Assembly: GCA_947044405.1 (NCBI GenBank)
Contig: CAMRHE010000197.1
Location: forward strand, 744,001-808,000
Direction: 5' to 3'
Source of the DNA: Leptodactylus fallax
Lineage: Eukaryota > Chordata > Amphibia > Anura > Leptodactylidae
Length of the DNA stretch: 64,000 nucleotides
Positions 1 to 11,346 of the stretch are shown here, piece by piece (position 1 is the stretch's first letter; each line of letters begins with the position of its first letter). The notes under the pieces were generated by a model. The model saw nothing but the letters and a program-made list of their open reading frames with translations, was not told where the DNA came from and did not search any database. The position numbers and the translations under genes are program-made.

Positions 1-73
1 AGGCCGGCCTCATCTTTTTAAGTGGGAGAACTTGCACAATTGGTGGCTGACTTAATACTTTTTTTCCCCACTG
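1..73. mobile_element. Tc1/mariner terminal inverted repeat, end of an element entering from the left
   Basis: The first 73 bases match, with few differences, the terminal inverted repeat at 40681-40752 and the complement of the ends at 32644 and 62831. The terminus is followed by TA (74-75), the usual Tc1 target. Only this end is visible; the rest of the element, including any transposase, lies outside the window, so its coding orientation is unknown. Confidence 0.85.
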
Positions 74-88
74 TATATGTAACAAAGT

Positions 89-514
89 AAATTCTGGTCT
101 ATAGCTAAAAGAGATACCTATTACTTGAAAAATTTTGATTATAAATTTTCTTACATAATTTTTTTAAATTTAGGACACTCCCACCAGAAATGTCATACTG
201 TACCGCACTACCGCATTTTCGCCAGCATGCAAATTCTGGTCTATAGCTAAAAGAGATACCTATTACTTGAAAAATTTTGATTATAAATTTTCTTCCATAA
301 TTTTTTTCAATTTAGGACACTCCCACCAGAAATGTCATACTGTACCGCACTACCGCATTTTCGCCAGTATGCAAATTCTGGTCTATAGCTAAAAGAGATA
401 CCTATTACTTGAAAAATTTTGATTATAAATTTCCTTCCATAATTTTTTTTAATTTAGGACACTCCCAGCACATATATCGTAGCGTACCGCACTACCGCAT
501 TTTTGCCAGCATGC
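89..514. repeat. 142-bp tandem repeat, three full units
   Basis: Units start at 89, 231 and 373, an exact 142-bp period. Each begins AAATTCTGGTCTATAGC and ends at a GCATGC or GTATGC-like motif. Units 1 and 2 are almost identical; unit 3 differs mainly near 465-485. No open reading frame crosses it. It starts 14 bases after the Tc1 TA. It could be satellite-like DNA or an internal part of a larger transposon. Confidence 0.9.
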
Positions 515-2365
515 ATTAAGGTGCTCAGGAAAAACTTGACTAATTGTATGCAAGGTAAGATACCATCTTTACAATATCTTCCTGAATCATTCAGGATTAA
601 TACAACAACCTATCCTGTTTGAGCATTCAATAGCTCTATTCCACTCTTCCAAAGAAAAAAAAAATCCTAGATCTTGCTCCCATTTCAACAGGAAGTCACT
701 CTTTCCTGCAGTATCAACTTTTTAATAAGCAACTGATATATAATGGAGATTCTACCATTTACTTTCTCATCCTAAGAAATTATCATATATGTTTTATTAT
801 AATGATCACAGTTCATTCTTAACTTTCATTCTTGGTTTCCCTGAAGAAGGAAACAAAAAAAGCTGTGTTTCCGCAACGTGGGGCCTTAGGCTTAAACAGT
901 TTATCTCTGTAACAATTTTCCTGATCATATTTCATTGTACTTGATTGTTATTTTTTGAATAATCTGTTGTAATATGTAAACCCATCATCCACCCAGGAGA
1001 AACCTCAATTTCAAATTTTCTCTTCCTCTTTGAGTGGGAGATTAAAAGCCGCAATCTGAGGTTTCACAATGTTAATCTTATAAAAGGATAATTTAGAGTA
1101 AGTATATCAACAGTACAATGAGAGCTTCAAGGGAAGTCACTGGAGATTCTCTTGTTATTATTATTATTAGGTTTGTTGGATATTAAATGTACAATGTGCT
1201 AATCTCCATTTTTTTTTCTTTTGGTGCCATGTTATGTCATTTATTCAGTGGTTTGGTATTTATATATTTTAATCATCTTTCTTCATGTATATGTTTATTT
1301 ATTCATTAATTTTTCTGTGTTGTAATCTTTGGATTGTTTTCTCTCACAAAAAAAGGAAAATTGCCATTAAAGTATCTATCCCATACAGTGAACACCATAA
1401 TAGAAATAAAAATCATAATTTGTGAGTCATTAGTATTCAGTCACGTCTCCACCTAAAAAAAAAAAAAATAGAATTATAAGTATTTAAAAGGTCATATTTT
1501 AAACCAATAAAAACTTCAGCTTGTCATGCAAAAAATAGCCCTCTTACAGCTCTGTAGACAGGAATATAAAAAATATCAATGCAAAGCAAAACTTTTTTTC
1601 AAAATTTTTTGTATAAGTAGTAAAACATTAGAAACTATACATTTGGTATGATAGTAATGGTATTGACCTTCAGAATAAAGGTAACATTTAATTTTTTACC
1701 ACACAGTGAACAATATTAAAGCAAAACACAACAAAACACATTTTTTTTCTATTCCATCCTACAATTTTTTTGACCATTTCACAAGACATTACATGAACAA
1801 TTAAATAGTACCATTAGAAAATACAACTTGCTCATTGAAAAACAAGCCCTCAGCAAACTATATTTACTGGAAGAAAGGAAAAAATGAAAATGAAAAAATG
1901 GAAAATCAACTTGTCCCATGTTAAAACAAAATACCAGGAGGCATCTGTGACTGTTGAGGGAGGAATCTGTTGCAGTCATAGGGCATCCTGTAGATATTAT
2001 GGGGGCATCTGTGACTAACATGAGGGGCTAATCTGTATCCTACTACGGATGGCAATCTTTGGCTTGCATGGGGGACATTGTAACTGATAGGAATATAGTA
2101 GCTGACAGGGCAGCAGTAGGCCCTCTTATTAGGAATACCAGCATCATGTTTGCACTATTAAACTTTACACCACGGTGGCCCTATTAAAGGATGGACAAGG
2201 ATATTGTAGGAAAATGTGCTACAAAAGCGAAGAGCCAAATATAACTTGGTGGAATAAATCTGCAGAGGTGCAACATAGATGAAGAAGTCTTCATTGTGGT
2301 CTGGACAAGATAGTTGTTCACAACTGTATCCTCTAAAGTGATTTAGAGAAGTCCTGTGAGTTGTA
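515..2365. other. AT-rich spacer, no gene seen
   Basis: No coding signature found. It holds short homopolymers, an ATT run near 1153, and a fragment near 860-893 matching one end of the palindromic MITE at 51284-51499. From 1935 to 2110 there is a loose array built on GGCATCTGTGACT-like motifs. The 80-codon minus-strand frame at 1779-2021 is low-complexity and has no recognisable domain. Confidence 0.6.
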
Positions 2366-2773
2366 CTAAAGAGGTTGTCCTGGGAGAAGTAATTTACTTA
2401 TCTTCTCAGGGTTCGCTGATGATGAATCTCTGTGCTCCGTCTATGTCAAGACCCCCGGTCATGTGATTCGAAGTTGTGTTCTGCTCCCAGGTTGCTCCTC
2501 CCACCCCTCCCCAAATCTCATAGATAATTAATTACCTGTGCTATGGGGGTTGGCTTTACTATAGTCAGCCAGCCTCATAGCACAAGTAATTACTTACCTG
2601 TGAGATCAGAGAAGGAAGAGGTGGGGAACGACCCAGGGGGTGGAACATTGCTTCAGATCACAAGACCTAAGGGTCGTGAAATTACTGGAAACCACTGTTT
2701 TATTATCAGAAGACCAGGTAAGTATCCCAAGAACAAGGTAAGTAAATTACTACTCCACGGACAACCACTTTAA
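2366..2773. mobile_element. Foldback MITE, TTAA-type family
   Basis: Left end CTAAAGAGGTTGTCC and right end GGACAACCACTTTAA are inverted copies. Pairing continues inward through most of the element, including TAATTACCTGTGCTATG near 2530 and its complement near 2580. The outer TTAA (left copy mutated to CTAA) fits the TTAA target of piggyBac-like transposons and matches ends at 7223-7591. Non-coding. Confidence 0.7.
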
Positions 2774-4090
2774 GTCTTCAGAAAAGGAGAAAATTTCCCA
2801 AAATTTCCAACCTTAAAGATGATTCTTTACTGTAGCAGCTATAAAGTTGAGAATAATCTACCTGAGGATCTTGTCTTAGCAGAAAGAGTGGATCATATGA
2901 AATAAGGCTTTTAAATGATAAATAAGCTTTTTAAATAATAGGGATCTCACAGGGAAAATACTGTAAGTACCTCCTATTTTGGGTCAGATCAGCACTGATG
3001 AAAATATTGTTTAGGAGATCTCCTTTCCTAGCTGAGGACCAATTCTTATTTACTGAATATAGGAAATAGAATATATATTTGTATGCATCCTCAATAACAT
3101 AATTATGTGATTATAGTGGTGTATAGTTACATCATAGATTTCAAAATGCAGAAGAAAATTAATGTGAGCCAAGCTGGTACTGTGCCACTTCCTATCATTA
3201 ATAGAGACAAAGGGGGCATTTAAAAATGTAACACTCCCATTTGCAAAAATATTTGTGACTTTTAGCCCTTTATCCATGCTTGCAAGCATGATCAGAAATG
3301 GGGTGAGCCTTTGCTGCTCAATAGGTTTAACATTATTTGGGCAAATAAACTAGATTTCAGCTTCTGTGTATGAACTACCCGAGATGTGCCAAAATTATTA
3401 AGAGGAGTATGGGGAGCTCTTAGGCAGGGGATGTGTCAAAAAAACAGGGAGCATGGAGCAGTGGAGACTGGGGGCCGGACTTGTTGAGGATTCAAGAAGT
3501 AAATATTGTTCTGTTTTGTTTTGACACATCTGCCCATGTCCATTTATTGTTCAAAACCAGGTATACTTTGTAATAAATCGGCCCCAAAGAGTAGCAGAGC
3601 TAAGGATAAAGTGTGATCTGCATCACATAGTTATTCATTTAAAAAACATGAATATATAATATCTTTGCAACATGATTTCCAACATTAATTAAAAGTGCTG
3701 ATTGATAAATATGTTTAAATTATTTTAAAATGGGTATGGGGGAGAGGGCATCAGGGCAAATGCCCAACTCTCCTACTCTGTAATAATTTCTCACTATGAA
3801 AAACCTGTCCAGTACCAGATGGCAATTTTTTTAAGGATGCGTCTTGATGAGGTAACCCATTTCACTTGGATTCTTTTTATTTATTTATTTTTTTGTTATC
3901 TCCCCCTTTTTCCCTTCTCTTGATGTTTGTATGATGGAAATATGCACAGGATGTGCAGTCTAGTCATAGGGTGGCAATCTCTGTAAACAGAGGGGAAACG
4001 TAAAAGTACTAGGTACATGAGTAAATATCACAAAATAGCAGGAACTGGCTGATAACAGAGAGGAGTAGAACATCTGCTTAAATCTTATAC
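2774..4090. other. AT-rich spacer, no gene seen
   Basis: No domain, RNA gene or clear repeat boundary recognised. Short open frames, for example the minus-strand one at 3050-3289, are compositionally random. Confidence 0.6.
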
Positions 4091-5534
4091 AGTGGAAGAA
4101 TGAAGAAATCAGGCGATACCTTTTAGAGGCTAACTGAGTATATTTGATAGTAAGCTTTTGAGAGTCTAGCTCTCTTCTTCAGGCATACAAGAAACTGAAA
4201 ATTCACACAGTCTTTATACACACAAGACCTGGATCTTCAAAGGGTCTTAAAATCTTTAAAAATAACAAAATGCAATATAAGTAGAAAAGTTATTTACAAC
4301 AGGTCAGGAAATAAACAATCTGGAAACTTGTGGGGCGTGACGGAGAGATCAGTAATTCTTGCTGTTATCTGTTTGCAATGAGGTGGTGATTTGTGACCCT
4401 CACAGTTCATACATAGTGTGACATGAAACTGGCATGAATATTAAGTCCAAACTGCAGAGTTTGAAATTTTTGCATTAACTTATATTCCCATTCCTTTCTC
4501 TCTCTCTGCGTCTTAAAATGTCCCATTAAAACCACAACCCGCAAATCTTCAATAGAGTGGTTTTCTCCAGAGAAATGTGCGGCCATTGGGAGATCTGTTC
4601 TGCTGTTATTAATATTGGATCTGTGTGAGTTCATTTGCTGACTAAGTCTCTGCCCTGTTTCTCCCACATAGACGCCTGTGGTGGGACATTGCACACACAT
4701 TATGAGATACACCACATTGGAAGACCTGCAGGAAAATGTCCCACTAATTCTGTGCACCTGTTGTGATTGTGGGACAGGTACACTGTCAGCTGTGTGGATG
4801 TGCTTGCAGGTCATGCACCTTTTTTGTAGGCAAGGTGAGGTGCCATTTTCAGTTGGGGCCTTCAGGGCACTCCGGACAATAATACACCACAGGTTTGGTG
4901 GTTGCCGAAAGGAAAGGAGAGGAGGTACTGGAAATTTGTCCTTGAGTCTGTTGTCCCTATGTAGCACAGGTTGGAGCTCCTTGTCAATCCTTTGTAGGAT
5001 CTCCAGCTGTGGGTTGTAGATGACAACTAGGGGCACTCGGGCTTAATTCTGGGTCTCTTTATATGTGAGCAGAATGTCTCTGTTAATGGCTGCGGCTTTG
5101 TTTAATTGGTTGTCTCTCACTTTTGGTTTGTATCCCAATCGGAGAAATTTCATCCTCAGATCTAGGAGGTGCTTGTCCAGGTCTGCATTGTCGGAACAAA
5201 TACGATTGTATCGTATAGCCTGGCTGTAAATAATAGATTGTCTTGTGTGCTTGGGGTGGAAGCTGTCGTTTCTCAGGTAGACTGTTCTTTCTGTGGGTTT
5301 GTGGTATATTGATGTGAGTAGCCAGTGGTCTTTAATGTATATTGTGGTATCCAGAAAGTAGATTTCACTCTCTGAATAGCTAAGTTTAAGGTTGATGGTA
5401 GGGTGAAAGTCATTGAAGTCATTATGGAATTGAAGTAGGGCCTCCTCACCTGCAGTCCAGATGACAAGGATTTCATCGATATAACAAAGATAAATCATAA
5501 ATCTTATACAGTGCTGAGGGATAGGCCCAGACAC
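4091..5534 (-). mobile_element. Penelope-like retroelement, 5'-truncated copy
   Basis: Reading on the minus strand: C-terminal RT, then a GIY-YIG nuclease, then a 3' tail. The tail (4091-4250) is shared with copies at 17471-17605 and 29903-31438. It contains a CTGAAGA...CTCTC-AAAAGC motif at about 4150-4185 that resembles a decayed hammerhead core. The upstream RT is missing, so the copy is 5'-truncated at about 5534. No clear target duplication was found. Confidence 0.85.
4407..5534 (-). pseudogene. PLE reverse transcriptase (C-terminal part) plus GIY-YIG endonuclease
   Basis: One continuous frame with a single in-frame TAA at 5043-5045. The N-terminal half carries the RT active-site region in altered form (CYIDEILVIW, where PLEs usually have YIDD), followed by a FHPTINLKLSY block and KPTERTVYLR. 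After the stop comes a linker, then a Cys-rich stretch (CLQKRCMTCKHI), then the GIY-YIG core NVVYLIMCVQ and TGVYVGETGQRL. The frame ends with FMSHYV. In PLEs the RT copies the RNA at a nicked target and the GIY-YIG domain makes the nick. The missing N-terminal RT, the Asp-to-Glu change next to the catalytic Asp, and the stop make this copy inactive. Confidence 0.85.
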
Positions 5535-6062
5535 CCAATCCCCTTCATCAGATGGACTTGGCTGAATTTGGGGTCCAAATTATCACCATCAAATTTTATG
5601 AGAAGTAAACGCTCCACTAACTGAAACCAAAATCAGAACCCACAATTAAATTACAGGGCAGATCTGAAACAGGAGAATAAATGTCCAGGCAAATGGTCAG
5701 TACCAAGAGATCACGTCAGAGGCAGAATCAGGAAACAAAATGGATATCCAATACAAAGCCAAGGTTCAATTCCTAGCAGTCACATCAGATGCAGAATCAG
5801 GAGACAAGCGAATAACCAGATACAAGCCAAGAGTCAGAATAAAGCAATCCAATACACACGATCAATATACACGATCAATGTTCAGAGCCAAACAATAGTA
5901 CTAAATTAGCAGGCTGGGCCGCATCTGCCATGAAGTGAGATGAGTATCTGGACTCAGGTGTCAGATTGCTGAGTCCCTGAGGAGGGGTCACTGACAGAAT
6001 TTGTTGGGCAAGCTCGTCAAGCGGTTTCATTTGGATCGAACATGTCCAAAACTAAACTGCTA
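5535..6062. other. Spacer with degenerate interspersed repeat
   Basis: From 5690 to 5870 a GCAGAATCAGGAAACAA-like module occurs twice in slightly different form (about 5722 and 5796), which suggests an old non-coding repeat. No protein domain in either strand. Confidence 0.4.
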
Positions 6063-6480
6063 TTATTATATACCTTGGAATCTCTTTAGATCCCAGAGTA
6101 TAATGAGTGGAGACCCAGGAGAGATGATAAAACATAATAAACAATGTTACTCACCTCCCCTGGACTCTGGCGCAGCTCCCTTTTCCCTTCAATGCTTTTC
6201 TCTTCTGCCTGGGGTCAGAAACCACTGAAGCCTGTGATTCGTTCTCAGCAGTCACGTGGGCTATGTTGGTGTCACTATGTGTCATAACGCTGATGTGACC
6301 GCTGAGGCCCAATCAGCAGTCTTTGACATCAGGTAGAAGCACTGTAGAGAACAGGGAGCTGCTCTGGAGTCCAGGGTTAGGTGAGTGATATTGTTTATTA
6401 TGTTTAATCATCTCCCCTGGGCTTCCGCTCATTATACCCTGGGTTGTGAAGAGACCCCAGAATATAATAACAGCTTGTGA
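6063..6480. repeat. Long imperfect inverted repeat (foldback module)
   Basis: 6063-6255 and 6290-6480 pair as inverted copies. CCCAGAGTATAATGAGTGG on the left meets CCGCTCATTATACCCTGGG on the right, and the GGAGCTG/CAGCTCC segments match too. Related modules lie at 16080-16430, 41640-42060 and 44470-44600. Non-coding. Confidence 0.75.
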
Positions 6481-6529
6481 GTGGTGAACTCCAAAAATTC
6501 CAGGTTCAGCTAAACCCCAAATTTTTGGA

Positions 6530-7222
6530 AAATTCACTATACTGTGTGGAGGGGCCAATATGGAACATTATACTTTGTAAAGAGGCCACTGTGGATCATT
6601 ATACCGCTATGGGACATTATACTGCATGGAGGCTGCTATGGGACATTATACTAGGTGAAGGGGCCGCTATGGGACATTATACTGTATGGAGGCCACTATT
6701 GGACATTATGCTATGTGAAAGGGCCACTGTGGGACATTATACTGAATGGAGGCAACTATGGGACATTATACTGTATGGAGGGGCCACTGTGGATCATTAC
6801 ACTGTGTGAAGGGGCAGCTATGGGACATTATACTGTATGGAGGCTGCTATAGGACATTATACTATGCATAGGGGCCGATATGGGACATTATACTGTATGG
6901 AGGCAACTATGGGACATTATACTGTATGGAGGGGTCACTGTGGGTCATTATACTGTGTGAAGGGTCCGCTATGGAACATTACACTGCATGGAGACTGCTA
7001 TGGGACATTATACTATGCAAAGGTGTCACTATGGGACATTATACTATGTGAAGGGGCCACTGTGAATCATTATACTGTGTGGAGAGGCCACTACAGGACA
7101 TTATACTGTGTGGAGGGGCCACAATGGGACATTATGCTGAGTGAAGGGGCCACTATGGGACATTACTGTATGGAGGCCACTATGATGGGTCATTATACTG
7201 TGTACTCTATAGGACATTATTC
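6530..7222. repeat. Minisatellite, unit about 30 bp (GGGACATTATACTGTATGGAGG)
   Basis: More than twenty degenerate units of GGACATTATACTG(T/C)(A/G)TGGAGGGGCCACTAT type. The same unit, in lower copy number, lies inside the hAT MITEs at 15851-16843 and 44222-44941, so this is probably an amplified interior of that family. Long open frames through it (6477-6809, 6837-7226) encode only the repeat and are not genes. Confidence 0.85.
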
Positions 7223-7591
7223 TTAAAGGGGTTTTCCAAGAATTGGATAAACTCTGAGGGGGCTGGATCAGGAGTAACATAAACCTGTCACTGGTGCTCT
7301 GTAACATAAACCTGCCACAGCCCTTTCGGTCACGCACCTTGCCTCATTTCCCAGAAGCCCCATACCTCATGTGAGGTGAGAGGGACTGGTGACGTCACTC
7401 ACATATGTCACTGGTCCCTCTCCAGTGACCGCTGAGGCCGCTGATTGGCCTCAGTGGTCAAGTGGGGGGCAGAGCTTATGGGGACCGAGGCATGGTACAC
7501 GACTGAATGGGCTTAGGGGGAAGACGCTGAAATGCTGGGGACAGGTGAGTATGTTTTTATTTTTTGCTTTATTCCTGGACAACCCCTTTAA
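7223..7591. mobile_element. TTAA-flanked MITE
   Basis: TTAA at 7223-7226 is followed by AGGGGTTTTCCA; at the right, TGGACAACCCCTTTAA ends at 7591. The ends are inverted copies with TTAA on both sides, as expected for a piggyBac-type non-autonomous element. It appears inserted in the preceding minisatellite. The interior is GC-richer and non-coding. Confidence 0.7.
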
Positions 7592-7800
7592 GCTGAGCAC
7601 TGAGGCTGGGTACATGTCCCCGACTTCTTTCAATCCTTTCAATCACTATGCATGTGCCAGTGCTCAATGATGTATCTCATTCATGCAGCTTCAGTGCCAT
7701 AATGGTATATCTTGTATGGCAGAGGCACCTTTGGTGCCCCCTTATGGTCCAGGGCCTAGTAGCGACTATTAACACTATACCCCCTATAGTTACACCCCTG
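7592..7800. mobile_element. Right-end relic of a hAT-type MITE
   Basis: Ends at 7800 with CTATAGTTACACCCCTG, the inverted form of a CAGGGGTGTAAC terminus like the CAGTGGCGTAAC ends of the intact MITEs at 15851 and 44222. The left end of this copy was not located. The minisatellite at 6530-7222 may be its interior. Confidence 0.45.
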
Positions 7801-9065
7801 TCTGTAATAATGTCAGACATATTGGTTGCTCCTTTGAATAAATGTACCTTAATTTTATTGAATTTATTTTAGGTTAAATATATTTGAAAGATCATACAAT
7901 GTAGCATATAATGTTAAGACTCTGTAGTTATGTTGTGTGAGATTATGTATAAATTTGATTTAGTGCATAAAGGATAAATGTAGGGTCATATATAACATGA
8001 GGCATATCCCTTTATTTTACCTTTTAAATGTGTTGCATGGTTTTGCACTGTTTGTGCACATGGCACATTCGTCATTGCTAATCCCACATGGATTGCCATG
8101 ACCTCAGAAATATTTACCAAATCCATCATCTTGCTATTAGTTAGCAGATTTTGCTTGCTCTGAAAAAAATGTTCACCTCTCAGTTATGTTTCTGCAGGGT
8201 AGACACTAACACCTGCTAGTACTACTCATAGAGATAGATTTATGAAATGTGGTGTTTTTCATAAAAACAACATCCATGACATCTACATCAAATATATAGC
8301 AATTGTGAAAATTTACAAAATATTGAATAATAAGATTGTGTTGGAAATTATCTCATATTTGAAGGGAGAAATAGCATAACATGCTGCACTATTTTTTAAG
8401 TCGAAATGACAAGCACCTGGCCAGAAACCCAACTGACAGATAATAACTCATAGGGTTCTGTCGGCACCACTAGCATCTATCATATGATGGATCCAGCGGT
8501 CTGCTTTTTCCTTATCTGCCCCAACAGAATAATGAACAGAATTGTGAGAAGAGCTTTACCTTATAGATTTGCCAATTAATAGTTACAAACACAGAAGTTT
8601 ATTCTAGAGAAAAAAAGAATTTTGTATTGCTATAAAGTTATTCTTAAAAGATATTACAATTATAGGCATAAATAGTAGATAGTAGCTACAACCTAGCCAA
8701 GAGGCTAACAGGGTGCACTAAGAAATAGGGTCAATCAAGAAAGCAGCCACCCAGCTATAGCATTGAACATATTTATTTCTACCTGCAACCACAACTAGGG
8801 AAAAGTCTTTATACAAGAATATATGAGAGGACGACTACGCTGGACAGCATGGTAGATGCATATGGAAAGTGAAGGAGATGAGCAATAAGTACAAAAGATG
8901 TAAATGTATTATCATTAACATCATGCAGGGAAAACTGTATTTCTTAAAAAGTATGTTTGGGTTTCAAAAACTGTATGCATTTTTTAAAAAATGCATTTGG
9001 TTTTCTGATAAAAACACATGCATTTTTTTGAGCAAAACCCCACCGTGTGAACACAGCCTTATTGG
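7801..9065. other. AT-rich spacer, no gene seen
   Basis: No domain or bounded repeat recognised. The plus-strand frame at 8869-9141 is low-complexity (Lys, Phe, Cys rich). Confidence 0.6.
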
Positions 9066-9870
9066 GAAGTGTTGTATCACGGGACCAGATTGTGTAATTG
9101 TGCTTTACAGACTTAGCACAAAAACCTCAACACATCATTGATGCAGCTCATATCATCTCTGTGTCCCCAGTCCTAGTGAAGGACATTCCTCCTGGCAAGA
9201 TGTTTGTCCCTGTCACTCAGCGTAGGAGAATTCTAACTTTGGGTCACAGTTCCAAGCTTGCAGGACATCCCAGTATCCATAAGACCCAAAATTTAATTTC
9301 TCAACATTACTGGCGGCCTAAACTCACTGGGTAGTCATAGATCACTTTTCCAAAATGGTCCATTTCATTCTGCTAACTGGTCTTCCCACTGCAATACATC
9401 TTATCAACTTGTTTGTCAAACACATATTCTGGTGCCATGGCCTACCACAGCATATTGTATCTGAACATGGTGTACAGTTCACATTCTGGAGATACCTGTG
9501 TTACCATCCTCAGTTCAATGGACAGTTGGAGTATGTGAATCAGATTGTAGAGAATTATATACCTCATTTTATTACTTGTCATCAAGACGATTGGATGTCT
9601 GTGCTTCCATGGGCTGAGTTCTCCTATAATAATCACAAAAGAGAGTCCACTGGATCTTCAAAATTCTACAGTTTGTATCACCAAATCCCACTCCCTATCT
9701 CTCTTTCTTCTACAGTACCAGCAGCATACTCAACCTTCCGGGAACTTCATCAAAATCTCTGAAAAGCCCAAGATATCCTTGACCAAGACGTTTTCTAGAA
9801 TAAAAAGAATACATACCACAGACCTACATTCTTTCCTGGTGACAAGGTTTGATAGTGTTCCCATAACATC
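9066..9870 (+). pseudogene. Decayed Ty3/gypsy integrase
   Basis: Two broken frames. The first (to about 9334) has the HHCC-region remnant GHSSKLAGHPSIHKTQNLIS followed by HYWRPKL. The second (9336-9762) has DHFSKMVHFI, then LPQHIVSEHGVQFT (the second catalytic Asp is replaced), then HPQFNGQLEYVNQIVENYI. A Trp-rich C-terminal region and a PGDK-like stretch near 9830 follow. This is the order of a retroviral-type integrase, which joins element cDNA to chromosomal DNA. It is internally deleted, frame-shifted and lacks catalytic residues, so it is old. No LTR for it was recognised. Confidence 0.8.
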
Positions 9871-10797
9871 CATATGAAGGTAACATTTTAAACAGATTAA
9901 ATCCTGTCTGCTACAAACTATGTCTACCTGTTACTGTACCTATTACTACTTCTTTTCACGTGTCTCTCCTGTGTGTGTAGCTTCATGCAACTCACTTGTA
10001 TTTGTGATGATAATAATAATAATCACTATCTTGTTAATCCTGAGGTCCAGCCTGCCCTCAGGCTCAGTGCTTAATATGCTAGGTGATGCTGAATTGTTTT
10101 TCACTGCTGTAAACAGTTATATGCATCATATTGAACTAGACTTTCATGATTTGTTTTACTAGCATATTAGTTCAACAGTTCATTCAGTTCAGTTAGCTCA
10201 CAAGCCACATAATACATTCCCTATCAACCTCCTCATGACACAAAGCTGAGTGCAGAATGGCCTGCTATAGGCTATACTGTAGATCTGTTTACTCCACCTG
10301 GTATCTTTGCTCTTATTACAATCTTTTGCAGTGGTTTACTATACTGTCTGTCAGAAAACTGCTATACTATAAATGCAGCTCCTAAGGTTGACAATAAAGG
10401 TGTTATTAACGCTGCTAGTTTGTTGTATAAGTTTTTGTCTTTTTAAAATATAATAATGATCAGACATTCAATCTAGCTGATCATTAACAGAACTATAACT
10501 CATCCAAGGAACTAGTGACTATATAATAGACTCGATCACTTCTCAGTAGTATTGCAGAGTCAGAGAAACAATTAACTAAGTCAACTAATCTCCAAAGTGA
10601 ACTAGATTTCCCATCACTACTATACAATGCATGGAGCCAGAAGCAGACAGATCTTACACTCCATAAGGACTGGGCGCCGTTACTGTAGGCAATAGGAGCT
10701 GAGCTACAATGACAGTGCCAAGCCACTATGCAGTAATGTCTGTTGAAAGGTCAGCATGAAAAAACTAAATTTGTCATGTTGGAAAGTAAATGTGGTG

Positions 10798-10835
<38 letters not shown>

Positions 10836-11122
10836 GCTATGTTTTTCTAATCTTTGACAAGTTCTGAAATACTCCCCAGCATATAAGTTATATGCACTGC
10901 CAACACATTCTCCAAGCTATGCTTATATGTACTTCAAAGTAAAAAGAAACCCTAGAGTCCTAAAAGATTGACCTCCATCTATGGCAACGAAAATTAAAAC
11001 ATAATAAATGTTCACTAGCATTACTTATCCACCTGTAGTTCTGTTGCATTTAGTCTCACCTGCATATATAGATAAAGCTAGGGCTATACAGCAATTTTGG
11101 CTGCAAAACCGATCTTATGACC
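9871..11122. other. Spacer with poly-T tract, no gene seen
   Basis: Contains a 29-base T run at 10799-10827, which could be the complement of a retrotransposed poly-A tail; no adjacent coding remnant supports that. Otherwise unremarkable. Confidence 0.5.
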
Positions 11123-11258
11123 AAATGTCGCACTTTCACTATGCTACATTGTGACATAATGAAAGTGAATGAGTTCACATTACATCTTGCAGGTTGCCAC
11201 GCAGAAACACATTCATTTTCATTATACTGTAATACAGCATAGTGAAAGTGCGACATTT
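11123..11258. repeat. Palindromic foldback element
   Basis: A perfect 23-bp inverted repeat (11123-11145 and 11236-11258, beginning AAATGTCGCACTTTCACTAT) encloses further partial pairing (AATGAAAGTGAATG with CATTCATTTTCATT). Just to the right, 11281-11346 carries AAAGGGGGTTTTCC...GGATAACCCCTT, a very short member or fragment of the TTAA MITE family. Confidence 0.75.
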
Positions 11259-11346
11259 AGTTACCATGTATCCTTAGCCATAAAGGGGGTTTTCCAGGCA
11301 CAATTTTCTTTTTACAAATCCTGTCCCCCACCTGGATAACCCCTTA

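Noticed and set aside
6477..7226. Long overlapping frames read as possible repetitive proteins
   Set aside because: They are translations of a 30-bp minisatellite in several frames, with no start context or domain.
10799..10827. Poly-T run as evidence of a processed pseudogene
   Set aside because: No coding remnant or target duplication next to it.
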